NCBI GenBank assembly: GCA_947501315.1
Contig: CANMXH010000013.1
Location: 1 to 19,338, forward strand
Length of the DNA: 19,338 nt
Direction of reading: 5' to 3'
From: Caulobacteraceae bacterium
GTDB taxonomy: Bacteria > Pseudomonadota > Alphaproteobacteria > Caulobacterales > Caulobacteraceae
Part shown: positions 14,245 to 19,338 of the stretch, piece after piece
How the letters are laid out: every line of letters begins with the position of its first letter
Position numbering within the stretch: the stretch's first letter is position 1
Program-made: the position numbers and the translations under genes
Notes under the pieces: generated by a model
Told to the model about the DNA's origin: nothing
The model's input: only the letters and a program-made list of their open reading frames with translations
The model's database searches: none

Positions 14245-14847
14245 ATGGCTGCTTCCGCCGGACCCGAAATCGAACGGCTGATCAGCCTCCTCGCCAAGCT
14301 TCCCGGCCTCGGTCCCCGCTCGGCCCGGCGCGCGGCCCTGGCCCTGCTGAAGAAGCGCGAACAGCTGCTGGTCCCGCTGGCGGCGTCGCTGGCCGAGACG
14401 GCGGCCAGGGTCACCTCCTGCAGCGTCTGCGGCGCGCCCGACACCCGTGATCCCTGCTCGATCTGTTCCAACAGTGCCCGCGACAACGCCCTGATCTGCG
14501 TGGTCGAGGAGGCCGGTGCCCTGTGGGCCATGGAGCGGTCGGGTGCCTTCCGCGGCAAATACCATGTGCTGGGCGGCCTGCTCTCGGCCCTCGACGGCGT
14601 CGGCCCGGATGCGCTCCGGGTCGCCGAACTGGTCGGGCGGGTGCGCGGTGGTGAGGCGAAAGAGGTCGTCCTGGCCCTGCCCGCCACCGTCGACGGCCAG
14701 ACCACCGCCCACTATATCGCCGAAAGGCTGGCCGGTTCGGGCGTCGAGATCACCTCCCTGGCACGCGGCGTCCCGGTCGGCGGCGAGCTCGACTGGCTGG
14801 ACGACGGCACCATCATCCAGGCCATGCGCCAGCGCCGCCCGACCTGA
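14245..14847 (+). CDS. recR: Recombination mediator protein RecR
   Basis: RecFOR pathway protein that, with RecO, loads RecA on gapped DNA. It has 200 residues, the usual length. A helix-hairpin-helix (LAKLPGLGPRSARRAALAL, about residues 17-35) is followed by a Cys4 zinc finger (Cys59, Cys62, Cys71, Cys74: SCSVCG and DPCSICS). The Toprim domain runs from about residue 83 (CVVEEAGALWAMERSGAF, then KYHVLGGLLSALDGVGPD), and the C-terminal Walker-like region has ARGVPVGGELDWLDDGT. The ATG is at 14245. It would normally follow ybaB closely; here 290 bases with a long palindrome intervene, so it may need its own promoter. Confidence 0.97.
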   Translation: MAASAGPEIERLISLLAKLPGLGPRSARRAALALLKKREQLLVPLAASLAETAARVTSCSVCGAPDTRDPCSICSNSARDNALICVVEEAGALWAMERSGAFRGKYHVLGGLLSALDGVGPDALRVAELVGRVRGGEAKEVVLALPATVDGQTTAHYIAERLAGSGVEITSLARGVPVGGELDWLDDGTIIQAMRQRRPT

Positions 14848-14913
14848 AGCGCAGGGGAAGCCTGACAAGCCCGGGGCCTGCCCGCGCCCCGACCGCAAGC
14901 AGACGCTTCGAGG

Positions 14914-14935
14914 GTCCGCTTTGGGTGGAGCGGAC
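14914..14935. repeat. Short palindrome of GTCCGC type
   Basis: GTCCGCT (14914-14920) pairs with AGCGGAC (14929-14935) around TTGGGTGG. The core GTCCGC-NN-GGGT is shared with two further sites at 15177-15194 and 15696-15713. It lies in the 372-base stretch 14848-15219, in which no protein gene was seen. Confidence 0.65.
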
Positions 14936-14980
14936 TTCGCCCCCGGGCCGAAGCGCGCCGCCCCACCACCATTCCACTTC

Positions 14981-15115
14981 CGTCATCCTCGGGCTTGACC
15001 CGAGGATCAGACCGTCCGGCTCCCGGTCAGGGAAGCGGCTACCAACGTCGCGGGGCCGGCCCCGAGGCACAGCGTGGCCCTGCATCTGATCCTCGGGTCA
15101 AGCCCGAGGATGACG
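14981..15115. repeat. Perfect 31-bp inverted repeat pair, each arm itself a hairpin
   Basis: Bases 14981-15011 (CGTCATCCTCGGGCTTGACC and onward) are the exact reverse complement of 15085-15115. Each copy alone forms a hairpin, ATCCTCGGG-CTTGA-CCCGAGGAT. The two copies are 73 bases apart. This sequence type is, as I recall, a widely dispersed intergenic repeat in alphaproteobacteria. It lies downstream of recR and downstream of the minus-strand orphan gene, so it could block read-through in both directions. Confidence 0.88.
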
Positions 15116-15176
15116 GGCTGGAGGGTGGGGCGCGGCGAGGCCGCGGTGGACTGAAGCGCCGAATGCGGAGATTGCA

Positions 15177-15194
15177 AACGTCCGCAACGGGTCG
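15177..15194 (+). repeat. 18-bp direct repeat, left copy, flanking the low-GC orphan gene
   Basis: AACGTCCGCAACGGGTCG matches AACGTCCGCAATGGGTCG at 15696-15713 in 17 of 18 bases, in the same orientation. The two copies bracket the lower-GC gene at 15220-15654. They could be cassette boundaries or just two members of the GTCCGC repeat family. Confidence 0.6.
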
Positions 15195-15219
15195 GGAGCC
15201 GACCGTCGCCACCGGCTGG

Positions 15220-15654
15220 TTAGCTGACCTCGCGCTGGACCTCGTATTGGCTGCCCAGTGGGGCACCCGGTTCGAGACTAATCGTCAACGAGCGACCCTC
15301 GATAGAGCCCGACAGGCCATAGGCTGGATCGAGTTCAACTCGAAAAGCGTCGTTTGAGGCACGGACGATGCTGAGACCCATCAACGCATTCTGGTGATTG
15401 AAGTCATCAAGCTGCATCGCGGTGACTTCTTCGATCCTGAAGGTCACGACGGCATGATTTTTTAGGATGTAGAACCCATCCGCATTGACCGCGCTGGTCA
15501 TCTCAAAGCCGTGGACCCGTAGTGTGCAGGTGGGTCCTGCGCGATCAAACGCGATGCTCAGCACCTCTGCATCATGAAAGCGAGGAGCATGGCCGTCGAA
15601 CCATTCCAAAAGCTCCGCCCCTCCGGTCACCGAGTTCAGCAGTTCAATATTCAC
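15220..15654 (-). CDS. Orphan protein, possibly Imm50-like immunity protein
   Basis: This 144-residue soluble protein has no signal peptide or membrane segment. The stretch WFDGHAPRFHDAEVLSIAFD (about residues 18-37) resembles the FHDAEV block of Imm50-type polymorphic-toxin immunity proteins and related small alphaproteobacterial proteins. Alternating beta-strand patterns follow (TCTLRVHGFEM, HAVVTFRIEEVTAMQLDDF, FRVELDPAYGLSGSIEGRSL). The family call is from memory and weak. The start is GTG at 15654 with GGGGG about six bases upstream. A hand count over 15361-15660 gives about 55% GC, well below the neighbours, which suggests recent acquisition. No toxin gene is adjacent. It lies between 18-bp near-identical repeats. 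Confidence 0.72.
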   Translation of the reverse strand: MNIELLNSVTGGAELLEWFDGHAPRFHDAEVLSIAFDRAGPTCTLRVHGFEMTSAVNADGFYILKNHAVVTFRIEEVTAMQLDDFNHQNALMGLSIVRASNDAFRVELDPAYGLSGSIEGRSLTISLEPGAPLGSQYEVQREVS

Positions 15655-15695
15655 AGCGGACCCCCGTCAGAGTGATAAGCCTGAACCCCCCATCC

Positions 15696-15713
15696 AACGT
15701 CCGCAATGGGTCG
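15696..15713 (+). repeat. 18-bp direct repeat, right copy
   Basis: AACGTCCGCAATGGGTCG is the partner of 15177-15194 (17 of 18 identical). It is followed by AGGCTGTGTGAAAACGC, a sequence that in other genomes I associate with IS-derived ends, though no transposase is present here. Confidence 0.6.
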
Positions 15714-15829
15714 AGGCTGTGTGAAAACGCCGACCCTCCATCACACCCTGCGACCGAAACCGACGCATCGATCGCCTAGCCTGTCTCCGTGCCGCCGCCG
15801 GGTGGTCGGGTCAGGGAAGAGGTCGCGAC

Positions 15830-15865
15830 ATGCGCACGGTGCGCACTATGTGCACTATGTGCACT
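15830..15865 (+). repeat. Four tandem 9-base units of RTGYGCACT type upstream of rmuC
   Basis: The units ATGCGCACG, GTGCGCACT, ATGTGCACT and ATGTGCACT follow one another without spacing. Each holds a GTGCAC- or TGCGCAC-type palindromic core. They lie about 60 bases before the rmuC start and could be a protein-binding array or a slipped-strand repeat. The rest of the 273-base gap 15655-15927 shows no gene. Confidence 0.65.
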
Positions 15866-15927
15866 CCAGATTTTCCGGACGCCCGACGCCATGGCGGCCC
15901 CTCCCGACTCCCGGTAAGGAACGGAGC

Positions 15928-17196
15928 ATGAACGCAACCCTCGTCGCCTTTCTCGCCGCCTCTGTCGTCGCCGTCATCGCCCTGGCCTGGGCCCTGATGG
16001 AGCGCCGCCGCGCCTCCGCCGCCGATACGCGGGCGTGGGAGCTGCGCGAACGCTATGCCGAGACCGAGGCCCGGATGCGTCTGTTCGAGGACCAGGCCGC
16101 GACCTCGACCGAACTGCTCAGGGCCCAGGCGCGGGAATCGGCCACGACCGCCGCCGAGGAACTGCTCAAACGCACCGACGAGACCTTCCGCAATCGCGAA
16201 CTGATGGCCCAGCAGCGGATGGAGGCCCAGCTCAAGCCGGTCGCCGACACCCTCGCCAAATTCCAGGAGCATGTCGCCGCGCTGGAGAAGGTCCGCTCGG
16301 AGGAGACCGGCGGGCTGAAGGAACAGCTGGCCCTGCTGATGACCGCCTCGACCGCCACCCGCGACGAGGCCCGGCGCCTGACCGAGGCCCTGCGCGGCAA
16401 TACCGGCCGCCGCGGCCGCTGGGGCGAGCAGACCTGCCGCAATGTGCTCGAAGCCGCCGGCATGGCCGGGCGTTTCGATTTCGAGGAACAGTCCTCGACC
16501 GCCGACGACGCCGGCCGCCAGCAAAGGCCGGACTTCGTCGTCCGCCTGCCCGGCGGCGGCATGTTCGTGATCGACGCCAAGGTCTCGCTGGCCTTCGGCG
16601 ATGAAGGCGACGGCGACGAGGAGGCCCAGGCCAGGGCCGCCTCGCTTCGCACCGCCAACAGTATGAAGACCCACGTGCGGCAGCTGTCGTCCAAGGCCTA
16701 TCAGGACCAGTTCAAGCCCAGCCCGGATTTTGTCGCCATGTTCGTGCCCGGTGATGCCTTCCTCGCTGCCGCTCTGGACCATGAGCCCGATCTGATGACC
16801 ACCGCCATGGCCTCGCGCGTCGTCATCGTCACGCCCACCACCCTGTTCGCCCTGTGCAAGGCTGTGGCCTACGGCTGGCGCGCCGAGGAGCAGGCGAAGA
16901 ATGCCGAGGACGTCGCGAAACTGGGCAAGGAACTCTACAAACGCCTCTCGGTCATGGGCGGCCATGCCGCCGCCGTCGGGCGCGCGCTCGATACGGCCGT
17001 CGGCAAATACAACCAGTTCGTCGGCTCGCTGGAGAGCCAGGTCATGGTCTCCGCCCGCCGCTTCGAGGACCTGCAGGTGGACCACGAAGGCAAGGACCTG
17101 GGCGAACTGACCCCGATCGAGTCCGCGCCGCGAGCTCTCAGCCGGCCTGAACTGACCGTGGCCGAGGCACCGCCGGCGCTCCTGCCCGAAGCCTGA
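15928..17196 (+). CDS. rmuC: DNA recombination protein RmuC
   Basis: Predicted inner-membrane-anchored nuclease-fold protein that limits recombination at inverted repeats (known from E. coli rmuC mutants). It has 422 residues. One membrane segment covers residues 4-23 (TLVAFLAASVVAVIALAWAL). A long coiled coil follows, rich in Glu, Arg and Ala (about 28-155). The RmuC domain spans about 160-400, with TGRRGRWGEQTCRNVLEAAG, QQRPDFVVRLPGGGMFVIDA followed by KVSL (a PD-x-DAK nuclease-like core), FVPGDAFLAAAL and VMGGHAAAVGRALDTAVGKY. The ATG at 15928 has AAGGA and GGAG upstream and opens the membrane anchor; the frame extends to 15706 without support. Confidence 0.95.
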   Translation: MNATLVAFLAASVVAVIALAWALMERRRASAADTRAWELRERYAETEARMRLFEDQAATSTELLRAQARESATTAAEELLKRTDETFRNRELMAQQRMEAQLKPVADTLAKFQEHVAALEKVRSEETGGLKEQLALLMTASTATRDEARRLTEALRGNTGRRGRWGEQTCRNVLEAAGMAGRFDFEEQSSTADDAGRQQRPDFVVRLPGGGMFVIDAKVSLAFGDEGDGDEEAQARAASLRTANSMKTHVRQLSSKAYQDQFKPSPDFVAMFVPGDAFLAAALDHEPDLMTTAMASRVVIVTPTTLFALCKAVAYGWRAEEQAKNAEDVAKLGKELYKRLSVMGGHAAAVGRALDTAVGKYNQFVGSLESQVMVSARRFEDLQVDHEGKDLGELTPIESAPRALSRPELTVAEAPPALLPEA

Positions 17197-17216
17197 CTTT
17201 TTCAGGACAAGCACGC

Positions 17217-17247
17217 TTGACATGGCGGTCTGGTGTTGTAAAACACC
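17217..17247 (+). promoter_or_regulatory. Promoter with overlapping palindromic operator, membrane protein / XRE unit
   Basis: TTGACA (17217-17222) is a consensus -35 box. TAAAAC (17239-17244) is a possible -10 box at 16-base spacing. The perfect inverted repeat GGTGTT-GTAA-AACACC (17232-17247) covers the -10, where a dimeric XRE regulator would repress. The downstream regulator gene makes autoregulation likely; the binding itself is inferred. Confidence 0.6.
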
Positions 17248-17274
17248 CTTGTCAAATCGACAGGGAGCCTTGTC

Positions 17275-17724
17275 ATGAACGACCCATCCCGGCCGAGGCG
17301 TCCGCACGGACCCGGTGCCTATCTGCTGGTTGTCGGTGCCTCCCTGGTACTGGGTGGGCTGGCGGGGGCTGGAAGCGTCTTCCTCGGCGATCAGCCGGGG
17401 CCGGTCGGCACGGCCGTGACGGCGGCCTTGGTGACGGCCGCAATGGCCGTGGGTTTCACCGCCTGTCTGTGGTGGTGGCGCGGCATCGACGAGGCTGCCC
17501 GCGAGGCTCACAAATGGGCCTGGTGGTGGGGTGGTTCGGGCGGCATAGGCGTCGGCTCGGTCTTGCTGCTGACCCTGATGCTGCGGGCCGAGGAACAATC
17601 GCTTCCCGCCAAACTCGGCTCGACCCCCGCCGACATCTTCGTCTCGGGCATGATGTGCCTCCTGCTGTTCCAGCTGGCCGGCTATTCGCTGGCCTGGGCC
17701 GGCTGGTGGCTCAAGCACCGCTAG
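17275..17724 (+). CDS. Small four-helix membrane protein of unknown function
   Basis: A 149-residue inner-membrane protein with four predicted membrane segments: about residues 14-36 (GAYLLVVGASLVLGGLAGAG), 44-66 (ending in AVGFTACLWWW), 84-103 (a Gly-rich segment then VGSVLLLTLML) and 120-145 (VSGMMCLLLFQLAGYSLAWA). A Trp cluster (WAWWWGG) lies between the second and third. I do not recognise the family beyond small membrane proteins paired with a 60-70-residue XRE regulator. GGGAG at 17263-17267 is well placed for the ATG at 17275. The XRE gene follows after ten bases with its ribosome binding site overlapping this stop, so the two form an operon. Confidence 0.88.
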   Translation: MNDPSRPRRPHGPGAYLLVVGASLVLGGLAGAGSVFLGDQPGPVGTAVTAALVTAAMAVGFTACLWWWRGIDEAAREAHKWAWWWGGSGGIGVGSVLLLTLMLRAEEQSLPAKLGSTPADIFVSGMMCLLLFQLAGYSLAWAGWWLKHR

Positions 17725-17734
17725 GAGCGACCCG

Positions 17735-17926
17735 ATGAACAACCGCCTCAAGGTGTTGCGCGCGGAACGCGACTGGAGCCAGGCCGACCTGGCCGAACAG
17801 CTCGGTGTCTCGCGCCAGACCGTCAATGCCCTCGAGACGGGTCGCTATGACCCGTCCCTGCCACTGGCCTTCAAGATCGCAAGGGTCTTCGGCCAACCCA
17901 TCGAATCCATCTTCACGGAGGACTGA
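17735..17926 (+). CDS. XRE-family helix-turn-helix regulator
   Basis: This 63-residue single-domain DNA-binding protein of the Cro/C1 type (HTH_3) consists only of the HTH bundle: LKVLRAERDWSQADLAEQLG, then VSRQTVNALETGRYDPSLPL, with the recognition helix at about residues 26-34, closing with AFKIARVFGQPIESIFTED. Such short regulators commonly control the membrane-protein gene they sit next to and themselves. AGGAG at 17723-17727 overlaps the previous stop and serves the ATG at 17735. The likely operator is the palindrome at 17232-17247. The inducing signal is unknown. Confidence 0.93.
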   Translation: MNNRLKVLRAERDWSQADLAEQLGVSRQTVNALETGRYDPSLPLAFKIARVFGQPIESIFTED

Positions 17927-17928
17927 TC

Positions 17929-17988
17929 ATGAATGCCAGTCCTGAAGCCCCCCGGCCCCTCGCTCCCGCCCGCCGTGGCATTACCTGA
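17929..17988 (+). CDS. 19-codon ORF with strong ribosome binding site (leader peptide or gene remnant)
   Basis: MNASPEAPRPLAPARRGIT starts at 17929, two bases after the XRE stop. GGAGGA at 17917-17922 is six bases before the ATG, one of the best Shine-Dalgarno sites in the window. The peptide is Pro/Ala/Arg-rich with no clear domain. It could be a real small protein, a translational leader for the TraB gene, or the start of a former third gene of the XRE unit cut short by mutation. The ATG at 17933, in the TraB frame, shares the same site. Confidence 0.4.
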   Translation: MNASPEAPRPLAPARRGIT

Positions 17989-18037
17989 CCCGACCCCGAA
18001 ATCGCCTTTCCCTCCCACACCTTTCAGGATTGATCCC

Positions 18038-19006
18038 GTGACGCTTTCATATCGCCTCAAGACCCTCTCGCTCACGGCCCTCGGGGCTGTTCTCGGCTTC
18101 GGCCTCGCCGGTGCTGTCGCGTTCCAGCCTGTCCAGGCCTTTGCCCAGGCGGTCGAGGTCGCCCCGGCCCCGGTCGCCGCCCGCGCAGTCCCCCAGGCCG
18201 AGGGTGCGGGCCCCGCGCTCTGGGTCGTCCGCGATGCGGACTCGACCCTCTATCTGTTCGGTACGGTCCACGTCCTGCGTCCGACCACCGCCTGGGGCTC
18301 GGCCCGCGTCGACGCAGCCTTCGACAGCGCCGACCAGGTCTGGTTCGAGATCTCCAATCCCGACGACCAGGCGGCGGTCATGCCCCTGATCCAGCAGTAC
18401 GGCCTGTCACCGGACCGTCCCCTGTCGAGCCTGCTGACCGCCGAGGAGATGACGGTCCTCAACACCATCGCCGGCTCTGCGGGCATGCCGGCCGGCCAGA
18501 TCGACATCTTTCGTCCCTGGCTCGCGGGACTGGTCCTTTCGGTCGCCCCGGTGATGAAGGCGGGCTACGAACCCCAGTCTGGCGTCGAGCTGGTTCTGAA
18601 GGCGCGCGCCGAAGCCGCCGGCAAGCCCATCCAGGCGTTCGAGACCGTCGACAAACAGGTCGGCATCCTCGCCGGGATGTCCGAAGCGGATCAGCTGGCC
18701 TCCCTCCGCCTGCTGCTGGAGTCCTGGAGCGACAGCACGGCCGAACTGGACCAGATGGTTGCCGCCTGGGCGTCCGGTGACGTGCCGCGCCTCGAGGAAC
18801 TCGCGGTTACTGAAATGCAGACGGAAACCCCGGCCCTCTACGAAGCCCTGCTGGTTCGTCGCAACACCGACTGGGCCGACCAGATCCAGACCATGCTCGC
18901 CGGTTCGGGAACCGTCTTCATCGCCGTCGGTGCCGCCCACCTCGCCGGTGACGACAGTGTCCAGGAAATCCTCGGGGACCGGGGCGTTACGGTAACCCGG
19001 GAATAG
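18038..19006 (+). CDS. TraB/GumN family protein (exported)
   Basis: A 322-residue protein. A long signal peptide covers about residues 1-38 (LKTLSLTALGAVLGFGLAGA to AFAQA). The TraB/GumN domain starts at PALWVVRDADSTLYLFGTVH (GTVH at 75-78) and ends with FIAVGAAHLAGDDSVQEIL then DRGVTV. The two Gly-x-x-His motifs are the presumed active centre; some relatives (TIKI) are metalloproteases, but most bacterial members are uncharacterised. The GTG at 18038, with AGGA about ten bases upstream, is preferred because it opens the signal peptide. An ATG at 17933 would add 35 Pro-rich residues before it. It is probably secreted to the periplasm. It follows the XRE gene by about 110 bases. Confidence 0.88.
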   Translation: MTLSYRLKTLSLTALGAVLGFGLAGAVAFQPVQAFAQAVEVAPAPVAARAVPQAEGAGPALWVVRDADSTLYLFGTVHVLRPTTAWGSARVDAAFDSADQVWFEISNPDDQAAVMPLIQQYGLSPDRPLSSLLTAEEMTVLNTIAGSAGMPAGQIDIFRPWLAGLVLSVAPVMKAGYEPQSGVELVLKARAEAAGKPIQAFETVDKQVGILAGMSEADQLASLRLLLESWSDSTAELDQMVAAWASGDVPRLEELAVTEMQTETPALYEALLVRRNTDWADQIQTMLAGSGTVFIAVGAAHLAGDDSVQEILGDRGVTVTRE

Positions 19007-19014
19007 GCTGCGGC

Positions 19015-19088
19015 TGGAGCGGGCGGCGGGAATCGAACCCGCACGAAAAGCTTGGGAAGCTTTCAGGCTACCACTACATCACGCCCGC
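19015..19088 (-). tRNA. tRNA-Gly (anticodon CCC)
   Basis: This is a 74-base gene including encoded CCA. The acceptor stem GCGGGCG/CGCCCGC is perfect, followed by TCCA. The T arm GCGGG-TTCGATT-CCCGC is perfect. The anticodon arm is AAAGC-TTCCCAA-GCTTT, giving anticodon CCC for GGG codons. The D loop AGTGGTA is normal; the D stem has one mismatch. It lies nine bases after the TraB/GumN stop, on the opposite strand. Confidence 0.97.
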
Positions 19089-19101
19089 GGAGCCGAATGA
19101 A

Positions 19102-19130
19102 GCCTTAGGCGGAACGCCCCGGCGCATCAA
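19102..19130 (-). promoter_or_regulatory. Candidate promoter of tRNA-Gly
   Basis: On the minus strand TTGATG (19125-19130) and TAAGGC (19102-19107) are spaced by 17 bases. Transcription would start about 7 bases before the mature tRNA. The -35 box overlaps the stop codon of the upstream amidohydrolase gene. Confidence 0.55.
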
Positions 19131-19338
19131 GGCGCGATGCGCACGGGGCTTTCAGCCCGATAGACCACCACGCCGTCCACCACGGTCAGGGTCGCCCGGC
19201 CATTGGGAATATCGCCGACGGGCGCGGTCATCAGATCGACCGAGAAGGCCGTGAAGTCGGCCCGTTTGCCAACCTCGATCGTGCCCAGCTCGTCCTCCCG
19301 GAAGCTGGCGTACGCCGGCCAGAGGGTGAACATCTTCA
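19127..19338 (-). CDS. Amidohydrolase family protein, C-terminal end (YtcJ-like)
   Basis: Only the last 70 residues lie in the window; the gene runs off the right edge. KMFTLWPAYASFREDELGTI followed by EVGKRADFTAFSVDLMT is the conserved C-terminal block of YtcJ-like amidohydrolase-3 proteins, where the metal-dependent barrel ends and the small beta domain closes. The final residues (ATLTVVDGVVVYRAESP) fit the same domain. The internal ATG at 19333 is not the start. Substrate unknown. tRNA-Gly follows on the same strand. Confidence 0.88.
   Translation of the reverse strand, partial: KMFTLWPAYASFREDELGTIEVGKRADFTAFSVDLMTAPVGDIPNGRATLTVVDGVVVYRAESPVRIAP

Noticed and set aside
15696..15735. Insertion sequence next to the orphan gene
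   Set aside because: AGGCTGTGTGAAAACGC resembles some IS ends, but no transposase or matching inverted end is present.
15830..15865. CRISPR-like array
   Set aside because: The units are 9 bases with no spacers.
15706..15927. Longer rmuC start
   Set aside because: The added segment reads through the 9-base tandem repeat and GTCCGC region, while the ATG at 15928 has a good ribosome binding site and opens the membrane anchor.
17192..17206. Terminator at the rmuC end
   Set aside because: CCTGA/TCAGG is only five base pairs, overlaps the stop codon and has its T-run in the loop rather than after the stem.
15811..17826. 671-codon minus-strand open frame opposite rmuC
   Set aside because: It spans rmuC, the membrane protein and part of the XRE gene, all with clear families or signals. 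Its composition (Gly, Gln, His, Arg) is typical of antisense GC-rich frames.

Overview
The window is GC-rich, gene-dense bacterial chromosome that reads as an alphaproteobacterium of the Caulobacterales, most likely Brevundimonas or a close relative. This is inferred from the family variants and gene order (Fe-S scaffold / yidD / thrS; leucyl aminopeptidase next to an SH3-NlpC/P60 protein; a small SRP RNA gene just before dnaX) and from a DnaX that lacks the usual zinc cysteines. No rRNA or species marker is present, so the genus is not proven. No phage, IS transposase or CRISPR array was seen.

Left part (1-5400). The end of a phosphonate/phosphite ABC importer operon (phnD partial, phnE) runs rightward into a bidirectional terminator. 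Facing it on the minus strand is an apparent operon: exported TPR protein, NifU/IscU-like scaffold, yidD and thrS, with a 17-bp gap, a 45-bp gap and an ATGA overlap. Middle-left (5460-9376): M17 leucyl aminopeptidase and an SH3-NlpC/P60 hydrolase on plus, a membrane-anchored cytochrome c on minus, and kdsB (CMP-KDO synthesis for LPS) on plus.

Centre (9377-15220). nudC is on minus. The small SRP RNA (10579-10676) lies in the gap before dnaX, followed by dnaX, ybaB and recR. The usual dnaX-ybaB-recR series is broken up by a reversed RutE-like nitroreductase and by several kinds of intergenic palindromic repeat. One long inverted-repeat family occurs twice (9430-9540 and 13992-14167). Another is a 31-bp perfect inverted pair (14981-15115).

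Right part (15220-19338). A lower-GC orphan gene, possibly an Imm50-like immunity protein, sits between two near-identical 18-bp repeats. It is followed by rmuC, a small membrane protein / XRE regulator mini-operon with a likely self-operator, a 19-codon ORF with a strong ribosome binding site, a TraB/GumN family protein, tRNA-Gly(CCC) with its promoter, and the C-terminal end of a YtcJ-like amidohydrolase.

Most genes are housekeeping: translation (thrS, tRNA-Gly, SRP RNA), membrane insertion (yidD), replication and repair (dnaX, ybaB, recR, rmuC), envelope (kdsB, NlpC/P60) and respiration (cytochrome c). The less ordinary material is the repeat landscape, the possible cassette at 15177-15713, the XRE mini-operon, and features of DnaX suggesting ClpXP-made isoforms as in Caulobacter.
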